Assembly (NCBI RefSeq): GCF_005281475.1
Contig: NZ_CP040106.1
Location: 1,865,501-1,929,500, forward strand
Direction of reading: 5' to 3'
DNA: 64,000 nt
Source of the DNA: Echinicola rosea
GTDB lineage: Bacteria > Bacteroidota > Bacteroidia > Cytophagales > Cyclobacteriaceae
The position numbers and the translations under genes were made by a program. Positions 25,322 through 38,052 of the stretch are shown one piece after another. A model generated the notes under the pieces. It did not search any database and was not told where the DNA came from. It was given only the letters and a program-made list of their open reading frames with translations. The first letter of the stretch is position 1; every line of letters starts with the position of its first letter.

Positions 25322-26419
25322 ATGAATTCTGTACAAAAATTTAGTCAAATGATCCGCGTTTTCCTGTTGTCTTTTTGTTTTTTAATCTTTTGTAATAGCA
25401 CCATTGCCCAGACCGAGGGTGATTCCGTCATCCAGGTAGGATTTACAGGCTCCCAGCCTTTTGTTATTCCGGGTACGGATTCCGAAGGTATTTCAGTGGA
25501 TTTATGGAGAGAGGTGGCGTTTCAAGGAGACTTGAATTATGAGCTGACCCACTTCAAGAATGTAACTGCAGGCCTTGATGCGGTCAAGAGTCAAACGGTG
25601 GATGTATTGGTAGGCCCCATAACTATAAATTCTGATCGTGCCGCTAATGTGACATTTTCACAACCGTTTTTTGAGACAGAGATGGCCATATTGGCACCGA
25701 AGATCGAGCAAGGTTTTTGGGATTATGTCAAGCCGATTTTCAGCACCACTTTTCTTTTTGGGGTGCTGGGGCTATTTTTTTTACTTTCTATTGTGGGCGT
25801 CCTGCTGTGGGTGGTGGAGCGAAAAACCCTTACCCCGGAAGGGAAAAACGGCACCGTCCGAGGAATCGGAAATGGCATCTGGCTGGCCATTGTGACGATG
25901 ACCACCGTTGGGTATGGGGATTTTGCCCCTAGGACTCTTTCTGGCCGGGTCATCGTGGGGATATGGATGATCGTTTCCCTGATTACAGCGACGTCCTTTG
26001 TGGCGGGCATCGCCACGACCATTTCCCAGATCAAGGGCGAAGATGAGACCATTACCTCCCTTCTTCATTTGGAGGGCAAAGAAGTGGCTGTGCCCGATAA
26101 TGAAAAGATCATTGATAACATCACCACTGTGGGAGGCAGACCTACGCCAGTAAGCAATATTGACGAAGGGTTTGATCGACTGGCAAATGGGGAAGTAGAT
26201 GCGCTGGTATATGATGTGATTGCACTGGAATACACTTTTAATCAACATGGAGGGGATGAATTTGTCCTTAGCAAAAAGAATATCCTTCCCCAAAATTATG
26301 GATTTGCCTTTTTTGAGGCCACCAGTCTGAAAAAATTGGTTGATATCGAAATCCTAAAGCTCAAAGAATCCGGTGAAATCCAAAAAGTCATTGACAGGTG
26401 GGTCAATAGCGGTGAGTAG
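25322..26419 (+). CDS. GluR0-like ionotropic receptor / ligand-gated potassium channel
   Basis: 365 residues with the layout of prokaryotic ionotropic glutamate receptors: signal peptide (to about residue 30), ligand-lobe S1 (about 35-138), membrane helix M1 (about 142-166), pore loop, membrane helix M2 (about 209-233) and ligand-lobe S2 (about 240-360). The pore carries the potassium-selective filter TVGYGD (T195-D200). S1 contains VGPITINSDR with R106, matching the arginine that binds the alpha-carboxyl of amino-acid ligands in this superfamily. It should sit in the inner membrane with its ligand domain in the periplasm. It is monocistronic, after a 193-bp gap. The ligand is unknown. Confidence 0.85.
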   Translation: MNSVQKFSQMIRVFLLSFCFLIFCNSTIAQTEGDSVIQVGFTGSQPFVIPGTDSEGISVDLWREVAFQGDLNYELTHFKNVTAGLDAVKSQTVDVLVGPITINSDRAANVTFSQPFFETEMAILAPKIEQGFWDYVKPIFSTTFLFGVLGLFFLLSIVGVLLWVVERKTLTPEGKNGTVRGIGNGIWLAIVTMTTVGYGDFAPRTLSGRVIVGIWMIVSLITATSFVAGIATTISQIKGEDETITSLLHLEGKEVAVPDNEKIIDNITTVGGRPTPVSNIDEGFDRLANGEVDALVYDVIALEYTFNQHGGDEFVLSKKNILPQNYGFAFFEATSLKKLVDIEILKLKESGEIQKVIDRWVNSGE

Positions 26420-26918
26420 TTGTTGGTTTTTTTCCAGAATCTAAGACATCGAAAAAGAATAGCGTAAGGATTTGATAACCACATTAGGGGGGATGCATCT
26501 AATCAGCTTGCTGTACCTTCAGTGCTTTTGTTGGATCAATAGGGTGCCCCCAAGCCACCAAGACGCTAACTTTTCAGGAATATAACAGACCAAGTACACG
26601 AAAAACCCCAATCCACCCCCTTCGTTACTTCGTGTCTTCGTGGCAAAAAGGTAAGCCCCCAAGCCACTAAGACGCTAAGTTTTCAGGGATAACAGACTAA
26701 GTACACGAAAAGCTCCAATCCAAACCCCTTGTATCTGGATTCAGGATTGCAAATCCTGAATAGCTCGGAGCAACTACCTTCTAACATTCAAACCTTCCCA
26801 CTTGCTAACCCAGGGTTAACTCCCAACACCATGATAGCACAGGAAGGTAAAAACAGGGTGTTTTGTAATTTTATTGAGCAAAATGAGAAGTCCGCTTTGG
26901 GCAATTTCAATAAACTCG
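26420..26918. other. Intergenic stretch with a tandem duplication and a REP-like hairpin
   Basis: 26546-26654 and 26655 to about 26735 are imperfect tandem copies of a unit starting GCCCCCAAGCCAC(C/T)AAGACG, joined by a CTTCGTGTCTTCGTGGC block. A hairpin with AGGATTGCAAATCCT follows at 26743-26757. No gene is supported. Confidence 0.5.
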
Positions 26919-28079
26919 ATGATGAATAGACAAATAACCTTCCTGTTTTTCTTTGCCCTGTTGATAGGGTTAGGAAGCAGCTGCTCCTCTGAAAAATCCA
27001 ATCAATCCACTTCTTCCAAAAAGGCAACCTTGCCGGCAGTGACCGATTCGGTGATGCAACAGGTTTATGAGGAGGTCAAGACTCCCCATAAATACGGTTT
27101 GGTGAAAATCCCGCCAAGCAACGATTTGAAAATGGATTGTCCCAGCATTTTCAGGGAAGGGGGCAAATGGTACATGACTTACCTGATTTATGGCGGGCGC
27201 GGCTATGAGACCTGGCTGGCCGAAAGTGATGATCTACTGCACTGGGAGGACAAGGGGAAACTCATGTCCTTTTCAGATACTACGGATTGGGATATGAACC
27301 AAAAGGCCGGATATATCGCACTCCAGGACATGGAATGGGGCGGAAGCTATGAATGGGATACTTACGAGGGAAAGCATTGGATGAGCTATTTTGGGGGCAA
27401 TACTCGTGGCTATGAAGCTGGTGTGCTATCCATTGGAATGGCCTATACAGACCAAGACCCGACGACAGCCCACGAATGGCAGCGGATCGAAAAGCCGGTC
27501 TTGACCCCCCATGATGAAGATGCACGTTGGTGGGACAATAGCACCATGTACAAAAACTCCATTATTCGGGATGAGCATGAGTTTACCGGACACCCTTTTA
27601 TCATGTACTATAATGCCCGCGGTGACAGTATCAATCCCGGTAAAGGTGCCGAAAGAATTGCCATGGCCGTGTCGGATGACATGGTCCATTGGGAGCGTTA
27701 TGGTGATGCCCCGCTGATCAACCATCACAAGGGCATTTCCGGTGACGCCTATATCCAGCAGATGGGGGGGCTTTACGTGATGTTTTACTTTGGTGCTTTT
27801 TGGCCGGACAGGGAGAATACAACTGCCTTTAACCGATTTGCTGTTTCCAACAACTTGGTGGATTGGGTGGACTGGGAAGGAGAAGACCTGATCAGCCCTT
27901 CTGAGCCTTATGATAATTTATTTGCCCATAAATCTTTTGTGGTCAAGCACGACGGAGTGGTTTACCATTACTACTGTGCGGTCAATAAGGACGGCCAGCG
28001 GGGCATTGCAGTGGCCACTTCCAGGGATCTCGGTATAAGTGAACTGGAGTTTCTTCCTCTGGAAGGGGAAAAGAAATGA
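26919..28079 (+). CDS. Lipoprotein five-bladed beta-propeller glycosidase (GH43/GH130-like)
   Basis: 386 residues from the ATG at 26919, chosen because the signal peptide begins there (MMNRQ, a hydrophobic stretch, then GLGSSC lipobox); in-frame starts upstream would only lengthen the N terminus. The body repeats propeller-blade patterns such as DCPSIFREGGKWYMTYLIYGG, GYETWLAESDDLLHW, RIAMAVSDDMVHWE and NLVDWVDWEG, as in GH43, GH32 and GH130-type enzymes. Acidic residues D(CPS), D(NSTM) and E(RIAM) are candidates for the active site but I cannot assign them. It precedes the LacZ-type gene and is probably part of the same glycan-degrading set, lipid-anchored at the cell envelope. Confidence 0.7.
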   Translation: MMNRQITFLFFFALLIGLGSSCSSEKSNQSTSSKKATLPAVTDSVMQQVYEEVKTPHKYGLVKIPPSNDLKMDCPSIFREGGKWYMTYLIYGGRGYETWLAESDDLLHWEDKGKLMSFSDTTDWDMNQKAGYIALQDMEWGGSYEWDTYEGKHWMSYFGGNTRGYEAGVLSIGMAYTDQDPTTAHEWQRIEKPVLTPHDEDARWWDNSTMYKNSIIRDEHEFTGHPFIMYYNARGDSINPGKGAERIAMAVSDDMVHWERYGDAPLINHHKGISGDAYIQQMGGLYVMFYFGAFWPDRENTTAFNRFAVSNNLVDWVDWEGEDLISPSEPYDNLFAHKSFVVKHDGVVYHYYCAVNKDGQRGIAVATSRDLGISELEFLPLEGEKK

Positions 28080-28132
28080 GATGCTAGATTTGAGACCTGA
28101 GTAATGAGTCTTGAGATAAAGAAGTCCGGGTT

Positions 28133-28179
28133 GTGCTGGGTCTCTGCCCCAGCACTGGCAAGTTTTGAGTCTCTGACTC
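28133..28179. repeat. Two-hairpin repeat module
   Basis: 28133-28155 is GTGCTGGG TCTCTGC CCCAGCAC. 28167-28179 is GAGTC TCT GACTC. It is the third copy of the module found after the symporter and kinase genes. Confidence 0.6.
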
Positions 28180-28238
28180 TATTAAGCTGTTCCAGCCTTG
28201 AAATCGTAAACAGTTAGCCATCATGAAACCACTTTTAA

Positions 28239-31529
<3,291 letters not shown>

Positions 31530-31908
31530 AGAATCAAGACTGATTAGGGTTTAGGAGGGTGAAAAAGTAGCAAGTACCAAGACGTGAGTATCAAGAGCCA
31601 AGATTCCTCCCCTTAAAGGGGAGGTTAGGAGAGGTTTTAATAGAGCGAAGAAATCCACCCATTGCGCGCCAGTATGATGAAATGGAGTTCTTTTAACTCC
31701 GTTAATTGAGCTAGAAGCTCAACTATTGAAATGCCGAGGCTCAGCCTGCGGCATAACCAAGGAGAGTGTCTAAAAAGTCCCCCTTTTAGGGGGATTCAGG
31801 GGGTGAGCTGTTCGGGATTTGTAATCCCGAACAAGAAATAAAGGTGGATTACAAATCCACCCGTAACTAGTAAAATAACCGGCATGAATGCCTAAAATTT
31901 TAAATCTA
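31530..31908. other. Intergenic repeat cluster
   Basis: No gene supported up to the chosen start of the GH106-like gene. It contains CAAGTACCAAGA-type words, the palindrome CCTCCCCTTAAAGGGGAGG at 31606-31624, a CCCCCTTTTAGGGGG motif near 31779 and two REP-like hairpins (31813-31829 and 31843-31861, the second GGTGGATTACAAATCCACC). Confidence 0.5.
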
Positions 31909-34900
31909 ATGTCTTTAACCAAGACCCTAACCAACATTTGCTTTTTGCTTTTAGGCTTGCTTACCGTGGCATGTGGTCGCTCAGAGCAGAAAGGTAAAGA
32001 TGCAGCAGACGCCTTTAAACCCACCTACGAGAGTTCTCAGCCATGGGTGTATTGGTATTGGATGTATTCGACGTATTCTAAGGAAGGCATCACGGCAGAT
32101 CTGGAAGCCATGAAAGAAGTGGGGATAGGCGGGGCATTTTTGATGTCCATTAAAGGCCCCGCTGAGCCGCCCTTGACCGATCGGCCTACTTTGCAGGGAT
32201 CGGATGAGTGGTGGGAGATGGTGCGTCATGCGATGGAAGAGGCTGATCGGCTTGGGCTTCGATTGGCCATGCATGCTTGTGATGGATTTGCAGTGGCCGG
32301 TGGACCATGGATTACCCCAGAAAAATCCATGCAAAAGGTGGTGTGGACGGATACCTTGATTCAAGGTGGAAGCAAGGTTGATTTGCAGCTCAGGCAACCC
32401 GAAAGTTATGAAGATTATTATCGGGAGCTGGCGGTATTTGCCGTTCCTGCGAAGGAAGAGTTTGAGCAAACTTCCGAGGCACTTCGTCCAGCAGTCACCA
32501 ATAGCTTGGGCGAAACAGGGCTGGAATTTTTGTTGGATGATGCAGGTGACGAGCGTTTTGGGACCAATGATGAAGCATGGGTTCAGTATGCTTTTGACAA
32601 GCCTTTTTCCTGTCGCTCTATCCGGATCAAGACCAGTGGAAATAGTTATCAGGCACACCGGCTAAAAATAGCTGTTAGCGACGATGGGGAGCATTTTGAG
32701 GAAGTGGTCCGGCTCCACCCACCTCGCCATGGCTGGCAGGATTGGGATTATGATTATACGCACAGCATTCCTGCTACGACGGCCAAATATTTCCGGTTTA
32801 TTTACGATAAATCCGGTACAGAGCCAGGAGCAGAAGACCTGGATGCCGCTAAGTGGAAGCCTTCTTTAAAAGTCAAGACCATTGCCCTTTCGGCGAGCCC
32901 AGTCATCAATCAATATGAGGGCAAGTCTGCCGCAGTTTGGCGGGTGAGCGAACGCAGCACGGCTGATGTGTTGCCAAATAACTCGTGTGTGCCAATGGAC
33001 AAAATCGTGAACATTTCCGACCAGGTGGATGCAGGTGGAAGGTTGACCTGGGAAGCTCCAGAAGGTCAATGGAAAATCATGCGGTTTGGCTATACATCCA
33101 CGGGGCATACTAACTACACTGGAGGAGGAGCCAAAGGCCTGGAGGTAGATAAGTTCAATGCATCAGCGGTGAAGTTTCAGTTTGACCAATGGTTCGGTGA
33201 GGCTTTGCGGACGGCTGGGCCTGATTTGGCCGAGGAAGTTCTGAAGATTTTTCACATAGACAGCTGGGAAGCCGGTAGCCAAAATTGGTCGCCCGTTTTC
33301 AGGGAAGAATTCAAAAAACGTAGGGGCTATGACATTGTCGATTATTTGCCAGTATTGGCCGGAATTCCATTGGAAAGCGCAGAGACCTCAGAAAAGCTAC
33401 TGTATGACTTTCGTCGGACGATTTCCGAGGTGGTGATGGACAATTTTTTTGGGACCTTGCAAAAGGAAGCTTCTAAAAATGGTGTGAAATTCAGCTCCGA
33501 AAATGTAGCTCCCACCATGGTGAGTGATGGCATGGAGCATTTTAAGTACATCGACTATCCTTCTGGAGAATTTTGGCTGAACAGCCCCACACATGACAAG
33601 CCCAACGATATGCGGGATGCGATTTCCGGAGGGCACATTTATGGAAAGCAGATCATTCAAGCAGAGGCCTATACCGAGCTGAGGATGGACTGGGACGAAT
33701 ATCCGGGCATGCTGAAAGCCCTTGGAGATCGAAATTTTGCCTTGGGCATCAACAGGTTTTTTTACCATGTGTTTGTTCATAATCCTTGGCTCGATCGGAA
33801 GCCCGGCATGACCTTGGATGTGATCGGTCTTTATTTTCAGCGGGACCAAACTTGGTGGAAGCCCGGCAAGGCCATGGTGGATTACCACCAGCGCGTCCAA
33901 TACCAGCTTCAAAAGGGCAATCCTGTGATTGACCTGGCGGTGTTTACGGGTGAAGACCTGCCCAGTAGGTCGGTGCTGCCCGAACGCTTGGCCCCCTTTG
34001 TGCCTGGGCTGGTAGGGACGGAGAAAATGGCTGCTGAAAGACGTCGTTGGGCCAATGAAGGCCAGCCTACAAGGGTCATTCCCAAAGGCGTGAAGCATTC
34101 TGCAAATATGGCTGATGCAGAAGATTGGACGGATCCATTGAGGGGCTATCACTATGACTCTTTTAACAAAGATGCCTTGTTGAGGCTAGCAAAGGTGGAA
34201 GATGGCAAGGTGGTATTTGGCGATGGTACCCGTTATGCTTTTTTGATTTTTCCTGGCCAGCGAAAGATGAACCCCAATGCCAGCCTGATGTCCGTGGAGG
34301 TAGCCGAAAAATTGTTGCAACTGGTAAAGGAAGGAGCGACTGTTTTGGTGGATGAAAAGCCGACAGGTACTTTGGGCTATCGAGAAGAAGAACAGCGATT
34401 GGCCGCAGTGGTGGAAGCACTTTGGAGTGGAGAAAAAGATGCACCAACAGATCGTGATGGCCCCAAAGTCTGGCAGGTCGGTAAAGGAAAGGTTGTACAG
34501 TTGCCCTATGAACAAAGGACATTGGAAACGATAGGCTTGGCGCCAGATGTGGTGGCGATTGACCAAGACGGCAAGCGTAATATAGGTTTTGCCTTTGCCC
34601 ATCGAAAAAGTCAGAAAGAGGATGTTTATTTTGTGTCAAACCAATTGGAAAAAGCACGGCAATTGGATGTTACTTTTCGTGTCAAGGGTAAGAAGCCGCT
34701 TTTTTACGATCCTGTTTTGGACAGGGAGTATCCCGTCTCTAGTTGGAAAATAAGTACCGGAGGAACGCAGATGACGATAAAACTGCCTGCAAACGGATCT
34801 CTATTTGTGATTTTTCGGGAAGAGACGTCTGAAAAATCGATGGACGAAAACGTCAATTGGCCAATATACAAGACGCAAAAGACATTGGATAGGCCTTGGA

Positions 34901-35370
34901 AGGTAGCTTTTGACCCTGAGTACCGAGGTCCTAAAGCAGTGCAGGAAATGGCTGTATTGGAAGATTGGACCCAGCATCACAATGACAGTATCAGGTACTA
35001 TTCCGGTACGGCAGATTACCGTACTACTTTTGATTGGAATGGAGAGCTTGATGGGGTATTTTGGCTTCACTTGGGCAAGGTCGCCAACATCGCTTCAGTA
35101 AAAGTGAATGGCCAGGACTGCGGTGTAGCTTGGACATTTCCCTATCAAGTGGATATTTCAGATGCCCTAAGAAAGGGGCAAAACGAATTGGAAATAGCTG
35201 TGACCAACACTTGGGCAAATCGCATCATTGGCGACCTGAAGCTCCCAAAAGAGCAGCGGTTTGCCAATACCATCGCCGACTTGGAGCGGATGGAAGGCAG
35301 GGAGCCGATGGAAGCTGGCCTGCTTGGACCCGTGAGGGTTTTGAAGGAGAGGGGGATGGACCACAGATGA
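31909..35370 (+). CDS. GH106-like alpha-L-rhamnosidase, lipoprotein
   Basis: 1153 residues from the ATG at 31909; an ATG 21 bp upstream at 31888 is equally possible. A lipoprotein signal ends LLTVAC. The start of the catalytic domain, QPWVYWYWMYSTYSKEGI with DLEAMKEVGIGGAFL, is the GH106 hallmark, followed by DSWEAGSQNWSPVF and the RRGYD motif. A carbohydrate-binding F5/8-like sandwich seems inserted at about residues 200-330, and a galactose-binding-like sandwich closes the protein. GH106 enzymes cut alpha-L-rhamnose from rhamnogalacturonans and similar glycans. The protein is probably anchored in the outer membrane or periplasm. Catalytic residues were not assigned. Confidence 0.8.
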   Translation: MSLTKTLTNICFLLLGLLTVACGRSEQKGKDAADAFKPTYESSQPWVYWYWMYSTYSKEGITADLEAMKEVGIGGAFLMSIKGPAEPPLTDRPTLQGSDEWWEMVRHAMEEADRLGLRLAMHACDGFAVAGGPWITPEKSMQKVVWTDTLIQGGSKVDLQLRQPESYEDYYRELAVFAVPAKEEFEQTSEALRPAVTNSLGETGLEFLLDDAGDERFGTNDEAWVQYAFDKPFSCRSIRIKTSGNSYQAHRLKIAVSDDGEHFEEVVRLHPPRHGWQDWDYDYTHSIPATTAKYFRFIYDKSGTEPGAEDLDAAKWKPSLKVKTIALSASPVINQYEGKSAAVWRVSERSTADVLPNNSCVPMDKIVNISDQVDAGGRLTWEAPEGQWKIMRFGYTSTGHTNYTGGGAKGLEVDKFNASAVKFQFDQWFGEALRTAGPDLAEEVLKIFHIDSWEAGSQNWSPVFREEFKKRRGYDIVDYLPVLAGIPLESAETSEKLLYDFRRTISEVVMDNFFGTLQKEASKNGVKFSSENVAPTMVSDGMEHFKYIDYPSGEFWLNSPTHDKPNDMRDAISGGHIYGKQIIQAEAYTELRMDWDEYPGMLKALGDRNFALGINRFFYHVFVHNPWLDRKPGMTLDVIGLYFQRDQTWWKPGKAMVDYHQRVQYQLQKGNPVIDLAVFTGEDLPSRSVLPERLAPFVPGLVGTEKMAAERRRWANEGQPTRVIPKGVKHSANMADAEDWTDPLRGYHYDSFNKDALLRLAKVEDGKVVFGDGTRYAFLIFPGQRKMNPNASLMSVEVAEKLLQLVKEGATVLVDEKPTGTLGYREEEQRLAAVVEALWSGEKDAPTDRDGPKVWQVGKGKVVQLPYEQRTLETIGLAPDVVAIDQDGKRNIGFAFAHRKSQKEDVYFVSNQLEKARQLDVTFRVKGKKPLFYDPVLDREYPVSSWKISTGGTQMTIKLPANGSLFVIFREETSEKSMDENVNWPIYKTQKTLDRPWKVAFDPEYRGPKAVQEMAVLEDWTQHHNDSIRYYSGTADYRTTFDWNGELDGVFWLHLGKVANIASVKVNGQDCGVAWTFPYQVDISDALRKGQNELEIAVTNTWANRIIGDLKLPKEQRFANTIADLERMEGREPMEAGLLGPVRVLKERGMDHR

Positions 35371-35451
35371 CGCAGATTTGACGGATAGTTCCGGATTTGT
35401 GGCTGGATATAATGCTGCTCCTGAGTTATAATCAGGAACACTCGAATAAGG

Positions 35452-35466
35452 GGGATTTGTCATCCC
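35452..35466. repeat. Degenerate REP-like hairpin
   Basis: GGGATTTGTCATCCC, a slightly altered member of the GATTTGTAATC hairpin family, lies in the 185-bp gap before the acetylesterase gene. TCCTGAGTTATAATCAGGA just upstream is a similar stem. Confidence 0.4.
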
Positions 35467-35555
35467 AAAGAACATTACAGCCTAAATGAAGGGGGGTAAT
35501 CCCCCCAAAAAGTATAAATTAGTCAAACCTTAAAACATTACCACCTTTTAACCCA

Positions 35556-36986
35556 ATGATCTCCATGAAAAATATTATCGCCTTACTAGGGCTATGCTTG
35601 TTTGCGAATGTTTCAATAGCGGAAGTGACCATGCCTGCGATTTTTACGGACAATATGGTACTCCAACAGCAGATGGAGGCTCCTATCTGGGGCTGGGCAA
35701 GTCCCAATGCGACGGTAAATATCACCACCAGCTGGGATGGCAAGGAATATACTGCCGCAGCCAACAGTGATGGCGAATGGAAGGCCAAGATGAGCACTCC
35801 TGAGGCAGGTGGTCCCTATACCATAAGGATCAGCGATGGTGACCAATTGGAGCTCGAAAATGTACTGATTGGGGAAGTTTGGCTTTGCTCTGGGCAGTCA
35901 AATATGGAAATGCCGCTAAAGGGATTTCCCGGCCAGCCCATCCTTGGGGGCAATGAGGCCATCATCAACAGCAGGAATGATCGCATCAGGCTGATTACGG
36001 TTCCTCGAAAATCTACGGTTCAGCCACAGGACAACTTCGAGGGCAAATGGGAGCAAGCCGCCCCTGCTGTGGTGTCCAATTTTAGCGCCACGGCTTGGTT
36101 CTTCGGGACGCAGCTGTATGATGTGTTAGGTGTGCCGATCGGCTTGGTGCATGTGTCGTGGGGAGGTTCCAGTATTGAAGCTTGGATGAGTGAGCAAATG
36201 CTGGCAGACTTTAAAGATGAAATAAAGATCCCACAAAGTGAAGATGAAATTGATGTGCCAAACCGCACCGCTACAGCGCTTTATAATGGTATGATCACCC
36301 CTGTGGCGGGTTACGGGATCAAAGGAGCAATTTGGTACCAAGGAGAATCCAATAATGGGCGACCAGACCAATATGAGGAACTGATGGTGACCATGGTTCG
36401 GGAATGGAGAAGCCTTTGGGGAGAAGGCCAATTTCCCTTTTACTACGCCCAAATAGCCCCATTCAATTATGGGATGTTCAGCCCAAATGAGGTGATCGAA
36501 AAAAATAACTCGGCCTATCTCCGGGAGGCCCAGCTACAAGCCATGGAGAGGATTCCCAATAGCGGTATGGCGGTGCTGATGGATATAGGAGAGAAGGAAA
36601 ATATCCACCCAGCCGATAAAGCGGCCGGTGGTCACCGACTGGCCTATTGGGCCTTGGCAGAGACCTATGGCATAGAAGGTTTTGAATATAAGGGGCCTGC
36701 TTTTGAAGCCATGGAAATCAAAGGCAGTACGGTTATCGTGGCGTTTGAAAATGTTCCGGTAGGTATTACCTCATACGGAAAGGAAGTGACCAGTTTTGAA
36801 GTGGCAGGAGAAGATAAAAAGTTCTATCCGGCCACGGCCGTTTTAAGAAGAAAGTCAGTGATGCTTTCTTCGCCGCATGTGGACAAGCCCGTGGCGGTGC
36901 GCTATGCATTTGAGGATTTTGTGGTTGGCGAGATTTTCAGCACCGGAGGCATACCGATGAGTTCTTTCAGAACGGACGATTGGTAA
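35556..36986 (+). CDS. Sialate O-acetylesterase-like SGNH esterase
   Basis: 476 residues with a signal peptide (cleavage near VSIAE, residue 23; start is either the first ATG or the one 9 bp later). An Ig-like domain (about 25-105) is followed by an SGNH-type esterase domain. The nucleophile is S115 in CSGQSNME, the SASA-family signature. Other blocks (VSWGGSSIEAWMS, AIWYQGESN) match the oxyanion-hole Gly and Asn blocks. Such enzymes remove acetyl groups from sialic acids or from acetylated plant and algal glycans, exposing them to glycosidases. Being last in the glycosidase series, it probably deacetylates the same glycan. A terminator follows at 37053. Confidence 0.85.
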   Translation: MISMKNIIALLGLCLFANVSIAEVTMPAIFTDNMVLQQQMEAPIWGWASPNATVNITTSWDGKEYTAAANSDGEWKAKMSTPEAGGPYTIRISDGDQLELENVLIGEVWLCSGQSNMEMPLKGFPGQPILGGNEAIINSRNDRIRLITVPRKSTVQPQDNFEGKWEQAAPAVVSNFSATAWFFGTQLYDVLGVPIGLVHVSWGGSSIEAWMSEQMLADFKDEIKIPQSEDEIDVPNRTATALYNGMITPVAGYGIKGAIWYQGESNNGRPDQYEELMVTMVREWRSLWGEGQFPFYYAQIAPFNYGMFSPNEVIEKNNSAYLREAQLQAMERIPNSGMAVLMDIGEKENIHPADKAAGGHRLAYWALAETYGIEGFEYKGPAFEAMEIKGSTVIVAFENVPVGITSYGKEVTSFEVAGEDKKFYPATAVLRRKSVMLSSPHVDKPVAVRYAFEDFVVGEIFSTGGIPMSSFRTDDW

Positions 36987-37052
36987 AATGATAGCGGTAA
37001 TGGCACGTAAACAACCGTGATTGGTCCCGAAGGGCGCAGTGCATTTTAAATG

Positions 37053-37082
37053 AGGCCGGAGTCTTCTGATTTCGGCCTTTTG
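37053..37082 (+). terminator. Probable terminator after the acetylesterase gene
   Basis: Arms AGGCCG and CGGCCT with a 14-base loop followed by TTTTG. The stem is short, 66 bp after the stop codon, and probably marks the end of the glycosidase region. Confidence 0.5.
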
Positions 37083-37252
37083 CTTATTCAAGTGTAAACA
37101 GGAGGAATCGCTATTTGCGCGACGCGACGCAGTAAGGCAATTGCGCATTTTGGGTTAAAAATACCTGATCGAAAAATAGACCTTTCCATAATAGACCGTA
37201 AATTTGCGCCGTTCTAACGTAAGACCACAGCAAAAAGCTTAAATACCAATTC

Positions 37253-37834
37253 ATGAAAAAGATACTGCTATTGTTTGTCCTTAGCTTGCCGATAGCGGCA
37301 TTTGCACAGGAACAATCCATCGGCTTGAGAATCGGAGAGCCCATCAGCATTACCTACAAGACCTTCTTGGACGATAAAATCTCCTTTGAAGGAATGATCG
37401 GCCGGGGCAGTGCCAATAGCTCGGCCTATTATCGAAAAGTTTTCGACAGCAACCGGCCTTCACCTGAAGCTTTTTACCTTAACCACAGTGCTGGAGGAGG
37501 AGTGTCCTTTAATGGCAGAGTGGCCTATCACGAAGATGTTACGGCTGAATTCGACATTACCGAAGGGAACCTGTTGGCCTTTGGAGGGGCAGGACTCCAG
37601 CTGAGAAGTATCAATGTAGAATATGCGTATCAGGAAACAGCTGATGTAACGGCCGTTTTTTATGAAAGCAAAAATAACATCGACTTTGGCCTCGAAGTCT
37701 TTGGTGGTGGAGAATACTACTTCGAAGACCAGCCGGTCAGTGTCTTCGCAGAATTGGGGCTTATGATGGAAATCGCTGACCGGCCCGGTCATGTGAAGCT
37801 ACAGGGAGGCATTGGAGCCAGGTATCATTTTTGA
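37253..37834 (+). CDS. Outer-membrane beta-barrel-like protein
   Basis: 193 residues. A clear signal peptide (cleavage near AAFAQ, residue 19) is followed by alternating polar and hydrophobic strands typical of a small eight-stranded barrel. The chain ends in GARYHF; a C-terminal phenylalanine is the usual outer-membrane insertion signal. No specific family recognised. A TAAATTTG box at 37199-37206 could be its promoter. Function unknown; many such small barrels are structural or adhesion-related. Confidence 0.65.
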   Translation: MKKILLLFVLSLPIAAFAQEQSIGLRIGEPISITYKTFLDDKISFEGMIGRGSANSSAYYRKVFDSNRPSPEAFYLNHSAGGGVSFNGRVAYHEDVTAEFDITEGNLLAFGGAGLQLRSINVEYAYQETADVTAVFYESKNNIDFGLEVFGGGEYYFEDQPVSVFAELGLMMEIADRPGHVKLQGGIGARYHF

Positions 37835-38052
37835 GTAGTGAGGTTTGAGTAGTGAGATTTGAGACTTGAGTATTGAGACAAATTCCTCCCCTTGCACGGG
37901 AGGTTAGGTGAGGTAGATAGGCGCATAATGGGAATTGGGTTGTGCTGATGGTCATGTGCCAATACGATCAGCTTTGAAGTGACACCCCAAACAGGCTTTG
38001 CCTGGTGCAAAACAGGTTCAATAAGGCCATGGACAATCACGGAGTTAGTAAA

